Assembly (NCBI GenBank): GCA_008704415.1 | Contig: VXIS01000046.1 | Coordinates: forward strand, 1 to 64,000 | DNA length: 64,000 nt | Origin: Sphaerosporella brunnea | Lineage: Eukaryota > Ascomycota > Pezizomycetes > Pezizales > Pyronemataceae | Direction of reading: 5' to 3' | In this document: piece after piece, positions 12,783-22,861 of the stretch | Position numbering within the stretch: position 1 is the stretch's first letter | Layout of the letters: each line of letters begins with the position of its first letter | Program-made: the position numbers and the translations under genes | Notes under the pieces: generated by a model | Told to the model about the DNA's origin: nothing | Databases searched by the model: none | What the model saw: only the letters and a program-made list of their open reading frames with translations

Positions 12783-13655
12783 CAGATAGCAGCTGTGGGC
12801 TTCAGTGCTGGATTCAGAGAAGTAGACTCCGCTGGCCGACTGTGAAAGTGTTGTGCATACCAAGGAAACCATGTTTTAGGAGTTTTATTGGGAGCCCTTG
12901 TACTGTTTTTTTTAAAAAAAAATGCCCCCACCTTTGGCGCGAAATGATCCCCGTATCCCCCAAAAATCCGGTTGTTTAAGATGCCCCCAACTCCAAAGGG
13001 TCGAGTGCCAGTCCGTGTGATTAAACACTCCCCCGCCGCCCCGCGTACTTGTATGTTAGTTTAGTATGGTTCGCGGCGATCAGTTTGTAGTAGTGTCGAG
13101 TTTTTGTCACGAACTAGCACTCGACCCTTTGGAGTTGGGGGCATCTTAAACATTAACGGGTTTTTTTTTCTTCCTGCATGCAAAAAACAAAAAGACAAGG
13201 TGATTTCTGGTGCATAAAGTAATGATTGTAGTTGAAGCAGATATACATCCATCCAGGATAGCTATAGCTCTCTAGAGAGCATTAGAGCTCATCATTTTCC
13301 AATCCTACAACACCGCGTAGCAAAGCAAAGGCATAAGCCTGTAAGAATGTAAGAGAAAATTTATAGGTGTCATCACCCCCGCACCCAACGCAAAAAGCGC
13401 AATCCAACAGCAGCAGCAGCAATGATCATGAATAATGAAGTTAACGCAAGCGTTACACCGGGTAACCACCCTGACTGCTTTTCCCCCTCTTTAGCCCTAG
13501 CCGCACACACAAACCCACGAACCGCGCGCACACACGCTTTGCAAGCTTAGTCTGTCAAACCCGCCAAACGACGAACGAGCGACGACGACGCGACCGACGA
13601 CAAATCAACAACCGAAGTTCCCCCGCCGTACCACGACACACACACCAACTACAAG
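12783..13655. other. Intergenic between RUD3 and RPL43, with a fold-back element
   Basis: This 0.87-kb stretch holds the inverted-repeat element described separately (12974-13151), T and A runs near 12906, and the promoter of the ribosomal-protein gene. The promoter is rich in CGACGA and CACACA tracts. No protein gene is supported. Confidence 0.5.
12974..13151. mobile_element. Fold-back/MITE-like element with 35-bp perfect inverted repeats
   Basis: Positions 12974-13008 (beginning GTTTAAGATGCCCCCAACTC) are an exact reverse complement of 13117-13151, 35 of 35 bases. The arms enclose about 108 bp without coding potential, and similarity continues inward imperfectly for about ten bases. A shorter sequence resembling the arm (AAAATGCCCCCACCTTTGG) lies just outside at about 12919-12940. 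No clear target-site duplication was found, so the superfamily is open and the true ends may lie further out. Confidence 0.7.
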
Positions 13656-14353
13656 ATGACGAAGCGCACCAAGAAGGTCGGAGGTGCGTATTTTCCCGCT
13701 GGAGAGGAGACGTTCCGATTGTGGGGGGGGAGGCTTTTGCAATTTACTGAAGGCTGACGGTGTGAAATAGTGACCGGTAAATACGGTGTCAGGTAAAACC
13801 TCACCCTCGTCCTTTTTCCTTTCCCTGTCGCCGCCAGAAGATACGTGTTTGTCGCATCGGATCCATCGAGTTGTCGAAAACGCCCCATTGTCGAGCTTGC
13901 CGAAACCCACCAAAACTGGAATCCTCACCAAGCCAGCAGCAATATGAGCCCCACAATTTCCACGGCAACCACCGACGACGACGACGCGACAACCGATGGA
14001 TCCTTGGCACCGACCGACCCGACGGAAGCAATAAAGAAACGAAGCTAACGACGTTTTCCCCTCCAGATACGGTGCCTCGCTCCGTAAGCAGGTCAAGAAG
14101 ATGGAAATCTCTCAGCACGCCCGCTACACCTGCACTTTCTGCGGAAAGAACGCCGTCAAGCGCACCGCCGTCGGTATCTGGGAGTGCAAGTCCTGCAAGA
14201 AGACCGTTGCCGGAGGTGCCTGGACCGTTTCGTACGTTTACCTCTCCGTAGCGAAACCATCCAGAGAAAGTAAACTAACAACAAAACAGCACTGCCGCCG
14301 CCGCCGCGTCCCGCTCCACGATTCGTCGTCTCCGTGAGCTCGCCGAGGTGTAA
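13656..14353 (+). CDS. RPL43: 60S ribosomal protein eL43 (L37a/L43)
   Basis: Zinc-binding protein of the large ribosomal subunit. Four exons: 13656-13683, 13771-13792, 14067-14231 and 14290-14353. They join to [20 protein letters not shown] and continue into [19 protein letters not shown]. The zinc finger CTFCGKN...WECKSC is intact, and the end [14 protein letters not shown] is the family C-terminus; 92 residues is normal. Exon 2 is only 22 nt. Intron 3, at 274 nt, is far longer than the other introns of this window and comes very early in the gene, as is common for fungal ribosomal-protein genes. I looked for C and D boxes of an intronic snoRNA and found none. Confidence 0.97.
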
Positions 14354-14995
14354 AGCAAGGAAGGGAGGACGTCTTTCTTCTGGGTGCGCATTTCGGATTG
14401 TGGTCGGTTCGGTTCGCGTTCGTTGTCAACCAACAAAACAAAAATAAACCAGGAGTTACTTTTTTTTTTCTTGTTTTTTTGCACGGCGCCGAATTTCTGG
14501 GTTCACAATTGGGTGGTTGTAACTTCAATGTGGTTGTAGCGCGTGGTTTTCTGTCGCGGATACAATATACGGGATTCGAGACACCTGTGCTACTTGCTCC
14601 ACATATGGATGGATACCTAGATGGATGGACGTGTGCGGGGGGAGCGCGCAGTGGAGTGGGGGCTGCATCACATTTCTCTAACCGCCCACGGCTGCTGCAG
14701 ATCGGTGCATTCCCGTCGCTGAATCTGTCGGTGCGTGCAGGTGCCTCGGGTGCTGGATCGTGATTTGCAAACTGCCGCCTCATCTAACCCACTCAATTTT
14801 TACCAATCCAACTAACTAACAAAACCGTTTCTATCTGTCGTAGTAGTCGTAGATATAGATAAGTAGGTAACACAGTGACAAAAAAAAAAAAAAAGAAAGG
14901 ATTGTAAAGCCAAAGAGATCCCCAATCTTGCCGGCAAAACGCCTTCCTGTAGCATGTCCATCCCCACGTCCTCGCCCACCTAGGTGCTGCAACGC
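14354..14995. other. Convergent 3' flanks of RPL43 and DDI1
   Basis: 0.64 kb between convergent stops. It is U/T-rich after RPL43 (T run near 14460) and has an A run at 14880-14894. An open frame from 14398 has no recognisable content. No RNA gene is seen. Confidence 0.5.
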
Positions 14996-16419
14996 CTAAT
15001 TAAACAGCAAATTGGCGGCCATATCCAAATCGCCATTGCTAGCATCCAGCGCCTGCAGCGCCTCCGCTCTACTAAATCCCAAGCCCTCAAGCTGCTGGAC
15101 CTTTTCATCGCTATGCCTCGCGCCTCCCTGCTGACTCTGCGGGATATCGCGGATCACAGGGGCTGGGGGTTCGACTACGGCGCCGGATCTCCCGCCGAGC
15201 CTGCTGCCGCCGGGGCCCTCGACCGTGGGCTCCTCGTTCTCGTCCGCCACGTCCTTGGGTATCTCGCTCTCGCCCAGGAACGGCACCTCCTCGTCCTGGA
15301 TCACGAGGCAGTTGCGTTTCAGGTCCAGCGTGGCTTGGTGGCGGCGCAGCATGTCGAGGCCTAGCAGCAGGTCGACGTGTTTCCCCTCCATTACTGTGAA
15401 TGAACAGGCTAGGAAGAGCTTGCCTATTTTGATTTGGGCGCTGTGGACACGTCCCAGGATCCGTGCTGTGCCCACGCCCCGTGCTATGCCTGCGTACCGT
15501 GTGTCCACCAGACGCATTATCCCGCAGCGCTCGGCGCAGGCCGGGGACATGATTGTGGCTTGCGCGCCCGAGTCGACGAAGGCTTTGACGGCGACACCGT
15601 TGACTTCGACGGGAATGTAGAGCATTGTCACGCGGCCGAAGGCTGGGGGCTGTTAGTTGGGAGGAGAATGAGGAGAAGGAGGGGCTGACCTTCGGGGTTG
15701 TGTTCTAGTGCGCTCTGCAGGTTCTCCATTACTTGTTCTTGCCGGATCAGCTCCTCGATTTTGCGTTGGGCCTCAATGTTGAAGGGATCTTCGTTGAGCA
15801 TTTGCTGGCATGTTGTTAGCTAGTTGGTTTGCGAGATATTGGAGAGAGAGGGGAGGTACGATTTCCCGCTGCTTCTCCCGCTCGCGCTCTGCACTTTCCC
15901 GCTCAATCTTCTCGAACTCCTCGCGGAAGCGGTCCGCATCGTTCAACGCCTCGAATAAGCTAGGCGTCGACTCTTGTAGACTACGCTGCGACGCTGGATC
16001 TCCCAGAAATCGTAGGCGCAGCGCTTCGATGTCGTAGCGGTGCTGATTCTGCTGCAGCAGCAGCTGCTGTTGCTGTTGCTGCTGCTGTTGCTGTTGCGAT
16101 TGAGGTTGGGGAGTTGATGGTCCTGCTGCACTGGGCGCTACGTGCACCGCTACCATGTCGTCGTCTTTCATGTTGTATTGCTCCAGCGTTCGTGTGGCGT
16201 CGGTCAGCAGGCGGCCGTTGTAGTAGAGGTGCTGAGATGTCGAAGGCATGCTGGGGAGCTCTGCGCTGATCAGCGCTTTTAGGTCTTGCAGAGTGATGTC
16301 CCGTGGTACGTCGAGCTGCAGGATCTGGGCGTTGCCGCCGCTGACGGGGGAGATGGTGAGGCGCCTTCGATTAGGTTGTTAGCTGAGCTTGGGAACTGAG
16401 CTGGGAGAGGCTCTTACAT
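14996..16419 (-). CDS. DDI1: Ddi1, UBL-retroviral-type aspartic protease-UBA shuttle protein
   Basis: Ubiquitin-dependent protease and shuttle of the proteasome. Exons: 16418-16419 (two bases), 15860-16364, 15691-15804 and 14996-15649, giving 424 residues. The first intron (16365-16417, 53 nt) interrupts the start codon: AT joins to G and the protein begins [20 protein letters not shown], a proper UBL start. The UBL domain covers about residues 1-75. A Gln-rich run (about 12 Q) precedes a charged helix ([19 protein letters not shown]). The retropepsin-like domain has the catalytic [11 protein letters not shown] near residue 230 and [17 protein letters not shown] near residue 300. The UBA domain ends the protein ([20 protein letters not shown]...LLFN). 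No other in-frame ATG gives the UBL. Confidence 0.94.
16020..16100. repeat. Poly-glutamine-coding CTG/TTG repeat in DDI1
   Basis: A tract of CTG and TTG triplets (coding for Gln and some Leu on the minus strand) lies between the UBL and protease domains of Ddi1. It is a likely length-variable linker. Confidence 0.8.
16365..16417 (-). other. 53-nt intron splitting the DDI1 initiator codon
   Basis: The donor GTAAGA follows the bases AT directly, and the acceptor GAAG is followed by GCGCCTCACC. Branch-like CTAAC occurs inside. Splicing creates ATG CGC CTC. If the intron is kept, the first codons read ATG TAA, a start followed at once by a stop. Confidence 0.82.
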
Positions 16420-17400
16420 GGCAGCAGTCAGAAGTTAGAGTAGTGATGAGAGATGGATATGGTTGGAGGTCTTTGGTGGGGGGAGAGTCGCGGTGGTGAT
16501 TGTCTTTGACGGAGGAGGATGGGGGATAGATGAAGGCTGGCGGTATGGAGGGGGCCCTGATAGCTTGGGTGGACTCGCAACGATTTCAACGGTGCGTGCC
16601 TTGGCGCGGCCCCGCAACATTCATGCACACGAGTCCCAAAGTGTTCGCATGTGCCTTTGGAGTGCGCGGTGAGGCGGAAAGCTGACAACAGATCTGAATT
16701 CCAAAATTTGCATCACTGCTGGCGATGCACTATCGCACTATTCGGGAGTCGGGGATGCGGCAGCCTGCGGGGGGAACATTGGTGGTCGATGGAAGTTGAT
16801 CAGGTCAATCAATCAAGCAATCAGGTCAATCAATCAAGCAATCAAGCAATCAATCAATCAGCAAGGCACAGCAGATGCGATCTCCCGTGGTGTCTGCCAC
16901 TGAGAAGTCATCCGAAGCTCCGGCGGCTGAGATATGCATATGCATTCGGGGGTTCAGTCGCATTTGAGATGGCGAGATTGCGAGATGTCCAGAAGCGGCG
17001 AGCGACAGATGCCACGGTGGGAGAGCGGACGGCGTGCATTCTCTCGACAGCCGCATTGAGATTGAAACCCCGCCAAAAAAAAAAAAGCTAACCCCCCCCA
17101 ACAGCAGCAAGCAGCAAGTAACCTTTTTGTCGTGATAAAACAGAGAACAAAAGCAGCAGCGGAAAAAGAAAGGAAATAGCAAAGCACAGTACAGGTCATT
17201 GATCGTCGTCGTCGGTTCGTCACATCATCAGTTCGTCTCCCCAATTACATGAAGAAAAAAAAACGACATTTTAAGACCGCGCCAAACCCCCAGAAAACAC
17301 AAAAAACCAGCAGTGAAAAAGATGAAAAAAAAAAAAAATTGAAAAAATTGAAAGAAAAATTCACCCCGCTTTCCCCAAATCAATAAGAAAGAACCACCCC
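16420..17400. other. Intergenic: DDI1 upstream region and 3' flank of the Cys/Trp-module gene
   Basis: Just under 1 kb. It holds the DDI1 promoter, a tetranucleotide-type repeat of CAAT/CAAG units (16803-16860), and A runs at about 17074-17088 and 17320-17340 in the presumed 3' flank of the large gene. No coding gene is supported. Confidence 0.5.
16803..16860. repeat. CAAT/CAAG microsatellite
   Basis: About 58 bp built of AATC and AAGC tetramers with two GGTC interruptions. Confidence 0.85.
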
Positions 17401-20400
17401 CTAAATCCTCGTCAACACAGCCAACATATTGGTCGTGTCCCTTTCTTCCTCCTGCAACTCACTCAACCTGCCCTGCATCCGCCTCCTCTCATCTGGGAAC
17501 AAGCCCCTCCTAGCCTTCGTAGCCATCTCCTCGTTCGCTTCATGTCTGCGGATCCTGATGTTGTCCAGCTCTTTCTTCAACTTGACAGCCTCGAGGAAGC
17601 TTCCCATGTCGTTGGTTTGACACCGCTTCTGCCATATGGCCCTCCAGTCTGGCATTCCAAGATCGCACTGCGCCTCCATCGGCTCTCCGTAGCAATCAAA
17701 TTCCTTAACCCACGGGCCGAGTGACGACGGCTTGACACGCTCGCGGTAGCACTGCTCGCACACGTTGAAGCTGTCGCGGCCGTACCAGCGGTTTCGGCAT
17801 ACGTACTCGGCACCGGGGCAGGGTGGGTATGACGGCGGGGGCGGTGGAGGGGCAACAGCAGCAGCAGAGACAGGGGGGTGATAGACCTCCGGGGCGAGCT
17901 GGAGCAGATACTTCTTGAGGATGTCGAAGTCACGCCACGCGGCGGCCTCGCCGAGCATCTGCAACAGCTTACCTTGGTACTCGTTGGCCGGGTTCAGATC
18001 GCATTTAATGCTTTCCGAGGAAGCGTAGCGGCGCTTTTCCAAGCGGGGGCCGAAGCCTAGCGGTCGGATGAAGACCTCTGCGCAACGCTCACAAAAGTCG
18101 AAGCCATCAAGTTCAGGGTCTTTAAAGACATTCCAGATCTTGCCTGTAGAGCCCTGTGCAACACACATAGGTGAGAGGGCCGCTTCAGCGGCATCCAGCC
18201 AGGGTTTCATATCCTCCTGTTCGGCTGCATATTGCCAGACGGTACTCAACTGGTACCCACTCATAGCGCAGCACCACATATCTCGAGAGCCTTGGGCGGC
18301 GGCCTCGAATTGATTCGCGAATAAGGTGGGGAAAACTCCGTCCCAGTAACAACAGTCGCAAATGTACAACGGAGGCTTTCCCGGACCCTTCAATTTCCAC
18401 CATCGTCGACCGTTGTCCTGGACCAGTTTGTTGCCAGGACACCCGGGGACACTGAGCAACCTATATTCGATGTCTGCCTGAGTCTCCTCCCAATTCGCTG
18501 GTGTGTTCAGCAGACGAGCTTCGATAAAAGGCCAAGCAACATGGCACGATATCGTATTTCCAGAAACCGTAGCTTCGAGCGGCACGAAAAATTGGTGAAA
18601 TGGAGATGCGAGAATCACATCTTGATAGCACGCCTGGCATGCAATGAATCCTCCCCTCGGATTGCCATGGATCGTGTACCACACACCCTTCTTCGCCGTA
18701 GAATCGATGCTAGTGCAACTACCGATTGCCGAACGCTCGAGGGCGTAGCTCTTGAAAATGTCGAAATGATTTTCCTCGACAGTCTTTGGCCAGACAAATT
18801 TCAACACTCGTGGCGTATTGAAGGCACAATGAGTCTTCTGCCCATTTGAGAGCTTGAAGTCCGTAAAGTACTTCACAAACGCAGTGTCATAGATGTGGAG
18901 CTCGTAGCACTTCTCGCAAACATGAAAGTTTGGTATCCCTGGAACCCCATACCATCGGCCCCGCGAAACAGGCCACTTTTTGGGGCACGCAGGGATTAGA
19001 CCGAGGTATTCGGACTGAGGCGTGGTTGGCCGATGTATGAGGCCGCCAAACGTTTCTTGTGCCGGCGTTTTGGGGGACGGTTCACTTGAAGTTGCTGGTG
19101 TGTGGGTTTCATGACGGGACGATGACGGTGCGTCAAACCGGGATGTGGACGAGGTTTGGGGCGATCGAGTGTTCAGCGGTGACTGTGTATATTGCTGCGG
19201 GTCTGGAAACCGAGGTGAATGGGGCTGCTGCGGGGACTGTGTGGCTTGGGACGACTGGGGTGTCCGAAGATCTTCGCGAGAGTAGGTCAGATCGGTTGCA
19301 GATGCAGAATATCGATACTGCTGTTGAGCCCGTCTTGGACCTGAAGATGTTGAGCTGGAAGCATATGGATGAGATTGGCGCGATCCAGCTGAATCCGGGG
19401 TCATCGAATACGGCTGTGACTGGCGAGGTGCTGTTTCGGTGGCCGGGTAGGTCTGAGGCGGGCGAGTCGGCTGTGTTTCAACGCGCAGTGAGTGTCCTTG
19501 AGATTTGCGGTGACGGAGCGGAGGTGGTGCTGCTTCCGTATGTTGTGCGTAAGGTTGAGGCTGACGTGGCTGCAGCGGTGGTGTTTCCGGACGCCGGGCA
19601 AATCCTTGTGATTTGCGATGACGGAGAGGCGGGGCGGGTTGTGGTGGGGGCGTTTTGGTAGGGTAGGGTGGTGCCGGACGAGGAGCAGGCTGCGGCGGCG
19701 GAGTCTTTGGATGTGATGCGTAGGGCTGCGGCTGACGAGGAGGAGGGGGGGTTTCGATGTGAGATGCATAAGGCTGTGGTTCACGAGACGTAGGAGGAGG
19801 GGTATCAGGATGCAGCGAATAAGGTTGGGATTGGCGGGGCATGGCCTCTGGGGGCATCGAATATCCCTGAGACTGGCGCGCGGTATCCGGAGGCATCGAG
19901 TATGGCTGTGGTTGACGAGGCGCGGTTTCAGGTGGTGTCTGGTCCGTGCCACCATCAGAGTAATGCTCGTAACTTGGTCCACCGTATTGCCTGCGCTGAC
20001 GCTCCAACTCGATAGGCGGAGAAGGTGGCGCGCGCTCGACATAGCTATGCCGACGTGATTCGCGCCCTGTATCCGAAGCTTGCTTGGTAGCGCTGTATAT
20101 CCGGCGCTCACGCTCGAGAGGGAGCTTCTCTGGAGGGGGCGAAGACGCTGCAGTGCTCACGGTTGCCGAGGAGCTGGCATACGGCGTGCGATCACGCTCG
20201 AGGGAAGGTAAGGGCTCCGGCTCTGGTTCCGCAAACTCGGGCTCCTGTGCTCGTTTTAGTGGCTTGGGCTCCGACTTCTGCTGCCGTCGCTTCGCAGCAG
20301 CTTCGCGGGCAGCAGCTTCGCGGGCCTGTTCTCTGAGAGTGGCCTCTACCAGTAATTTTTGGTAGTCATCGTCCTCCACAAATATCGTGCTGGAATCCGA

Positions 20401-20961
20401 TGCCAAGCTTGGAAGCAAGTTCGGAGAGTTGGGAGCGGTTTCAACCGACGGAGGTTTGTATCCTGGGGGTGGCGCAGGCGGCGGAGCGATTGCTTTCTTT
20501 CGTCCCCTCACAGTCCCCCGCCGAGTGTCTACCCGAGAAGTTGGGCGTGTCGTGTTCGATGCCTTGCTCGAAGCTCGGCTCCTAGGCTTGCTGCGTGCGC
20601 GTCGTCCCACATACTGCGGAGAGCCCGGTCGGTCGTCAAGGCTCAGGCCGGAAACTTCCGGGAGCGGCATCTGGTAGTCGAAAGCACCTGGCATGGAAGA
20701 GAACATCTGCGCTGGATTGAAAGCCGACTGCACGGGAGATCGCGGGTCGGCATAGGCATGACGGGGCTGCTCTTGGGGATGTGGGGATTGGGATGGAGGG
20801 GCGTAATACTGTAGTGGCAGTTGAGAGTATTGCGCAGGCTGCGGATAGTCCTGGTGGTAAGGATAATAAGCGTATTGTCGAGGATCGGGGAACTCTGCTT
20901 GAGGCGGCGGCGGAAACGGCGGGGGTGGATAATAGCCGTTCCACTGCTGGTGCGACCCCAT
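17401..20961 (-). CDS. Large conserved-type fungal protein with repeated Cys/Trp modules
   Basis: Intronless frame of 1186 codons from ATG 20961. The N-terminal 620 residues are Pro/Gln/Tyr-rich and disordered, with basic SR/KPRSR-type patches and many PQPYA/RQSQPYS repeats. The C-terminal 560 residues are ordered and contain five similar modules. Each has a Cys, then a Trp (RWYGV, VWYTI, RWWKL, IWNVF, RWYGR), then a second Cys pair (VCEKCYELH, ACQACYQD, ICDCCYWDG, FCERCAEVF, VCEQCYRER), then often another Cys about 35-50 residues later. This could bind zinc. A charged coiled coil closes the protein (VKLKKELDNIRIRRHEANEE). I recognise the pattern from uncharacterised Pezizomycotina proteins but know no function. 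SR-like patches suggest a nuclear or RNA role, which is inference only. Confidence 0.85.
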   Translation of the reverse strand: MGSHQQWNGYYPPPPFPPPPQAEFPDPRQYAYYPYHQDYPQPAQYSQLPLQYYAPPSQSPHPQEQPRHAYADPRSPVQSAFNPAQMFSSMPGAFDYQMPLPEVSGLSLDDRPGSPQYVGRRARSKPRSRASSKASNTTRPTSRVDTRRGTVRGRKKAIAPPPAPPPGYKPPSVETAPNSPNLLPSLASDSSTIFVEDDDYQKLLVEATLREQAREAAAREAAAKRRQQKSEPKPLKRAQEPEFAEPEPEPLPSLERDRTPYASSSATVSTAASSPPPEKLPLERERRIYSATKQASDTGRESRRHSYVERAPPSPPIELERQRRQYGGPSYEHYSDGGTDQTPPETAPRQPQPYSMPPDTARQSQGYSMPPEAMPRQSQPYSLHPDTPPPTSREPQPYASHIETPPPPRQPQPYASHPKTPPPQPAPRPAPPYPTKTPPPQPAPPLRHRKSQGFARRPETPPLQPRQPQPYAQHTEAAPPPLRHRKSQGHSLRVETQPTRPPQTYPATETAPRQSQPYSMTPDSAGSRQSHPYASSSTSSGPRRAQQQYRYSASATDLTYSREDLRTPQSSQATQSPQQPHSPRFPDPQQYTQSPLNTRSPQTSSTSRFDAPSSSRHETHTPATSSEPSPKTPAQETFGGLIHRPTTPQSEYLGLIPACPKKWPVSRGRWYGVPGIPNFHVCEKCYELHIYDTAFVKYFTDFKLSNGQKTHCAFNTPRVLKFVWPKTVEENHFDIFKSYALERSAIGSCTSIDSTAKKGVWYTIHGNPRGGFIACQACYQDVILASPFHQFFVPLEATVSGNTISCHVAWPFIEARLLNTPANWEETQADIEYRLLSVPGCPGNKLVQDNGRRWWKLKGPGKPPLYICDCCYWDGVFPTLFANQFEAAAQGSRDMWCCAMSGYQLSTVWQYAAEQEDMKPWLDAAEAALSPMCVAQGSTGKIWNVFKDPELDGFDFCERCAEVFIRPLGFGPRLEKRRYASSESIKCDLNPANEYQGKLLQMLGEAAAWRDFDILKKYLLQLAPEVYHPPVSAAAVAPPPPPPSYPPCPGAEYVCRNRWYGRDSFNVCEQCYRERVKPSSLGPWVKEFDCYGEPMEAQCDLGMPDWRAIWQKRCQTNDMGSFLEAVKLKKELDNIRIRRHEANEEMATKARRGLFPDERRRMQGRLSELQEEERDTTNMLAVLTRI

Positions 20962-22861
20962 GGTGACTAAGAGCGGGTGGTTACGGTAGCGGGGAGGAGG
21001 TGGAGGTGGAGGTGGGTGGGAGGTGGGGTTTCTCTCAGGTGTGAGTGTGTGTCCTCCTCACACGCCAAAGAGAGCACACGGGGGGGGGGGTGGGCGGTTG
21101 TTTCTTCGCAGCCTCGTCAGCGGACGGGGGGGGGGGATTTGAATCCGGGCGGGAGAGGCGTGCGCAGGAAGGGAAGGATGATTCGACAGGACTGGGAGGG
21201 GGGTGGTGGTGGTTGGCTGTCTGGAATTAGACAGGCAGGAGTGGAGAGTTGTGGGTTCAGTTTGTTGTTGTGTTGTCGTCGACGGGTGGGTAGTGGGTGG
21301 TGTTGGGAAAGGCAGGACTGGGAAAAGCAAGAAGCGGGCGGTGACGTGAGTGAGTGAGGAGGCAGCAAGCAAGCACTCACGCAAATAAGCAAGCAGCCAG
21401 CCCAGCCCGACAGCCACCGACTGCAGCGCCCACCAACCAGAAACCGCGAACAGAGGGGAATGGCTCGGAACAGCGTCGATGGGGCGGGTGAACAATATAC
21501 GAAGGCGGGGCAGGATTAATATACGTATCGAGGAGGGGCAGTTGGACGTATCTGCTGCGAAAACGAGACAAGGAAGAATAAATTGTTGCGAGAGAGAAAG
21601 CGAAAGAAATAATGGCTGTAAAAAATGCAACAAAAGGAGACTGATGAATGCGAATGCAATATAAAAGAAAAAGAAAGAAATGCAAATCATGAACACACAT
21701 GCAGATGCACGGACGCACATCACTTTTCTCTGCAACCACATCTGATCTTGTTTTGTTCCCATTCCTCCCACCTGCAACATCAATCTTGACTTCGATTGGT
21801 ATATATCTGAGCCTCGACACACATGACCACAGTGAGAACTAGCGATAGCCGTCTACAACAGAAAATCCTCAGAACCCCCCCCCCGGGCGTGCATTGGCAA
21901 GATCCAAAATACCGCTCACTCCCACTCACTCGACGTCCTCAAACCAGCTCAATCCAAGAGCCCAGCCCACTTCCTCAGTTCTTTACCCTTCCCATGTACG
22001 GGTACCGGTCTACATATCCCTCCAAAAACAAGGCCCGCCAACATCAATACGCAGTTTTTAGGTACATACTATCGGCCGAGTGATCCCTTGTGAAGCCTCA
22101 GCCCCCCAGCCATGCTTCGCCGCCATATCTCCCACCCCTCCGAAGCGCAAGCATCTCAATCTTACATACCGCGATTTTAAACGTCAAGGATAGGGCGTTG
22201 GGCGGGCAATTTCCGTTAATACCAGAAATGGAGGCAAGAGAGACCTTGAGCTCGCGATGCGATGCGATGCGATTCCGGCACGCCGATCATGAAGGTCCCC
22301 ACCCGCCGGCTCGCAAAGGCTCGTAGCTGATAGGGGTGGGAGTTGATACTGCGCATGCTAGCTGGGTAGGTGTTTGAGACCTCTCAGGTTGGACCAGTGG
22401 CCAAAAAACAGAAGTAGTGAATACACGCCTCACAGTCACCATCCATCACTCGCCCGCAGATCTCACGAACCGCCAGAGAACTCAATATCCGGTTTCCCCA
22501 CGGGCCGAACCTTAGTTTCGTCTATATATGTGCAGTTCCAGGACTCAGCCGGATGAGCGGGGTCCCGGGATGCAGTCACTATCACTCAGCGGGAACATAT
22601 GCCAATGCGCAGCCAAATCAGCCTTCTATTGAGCAGTTCCGCGATGCGGATGGCTACTTGGGTACATCAATCTTTTGTATCCAAAAACCTCAAAAAAAAA
22701 GAACCTGCATTCAAAAAGCACAAAAAACACATGACGTTAACCAAACAAAATCAATCCAACAAAATGAAACGCCCTCGCCAGCCAGAATTTTTTTTTTATC
22801 TTTCCCTAATTTTTTTGTTTTTAAGGATTCTTTCTATCGTGAAGTCGAGATCATGACCTGT
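20962..22861. other. 1.9-kb intergenic region: upstream of the Cys/Trp-module gene, downstream of asparagine synthetase
   Basis: It contains G-rich tracts (21080-21140), GGT-rich and A-rich patches, and a (GATGC)n-like patch near 22255. Short open frames exist on both strands without recognisable content. The first part is probably a long promoter and 5' UTR of the large gene. Confidence 0.4.

Noticed and set aside
13793..14066. Possible intronic snoRNA in the long RPL43 intron
   Set aside because: No C box (RTGATGA) paired with a D box (CTGA) and no terminal stem was found.
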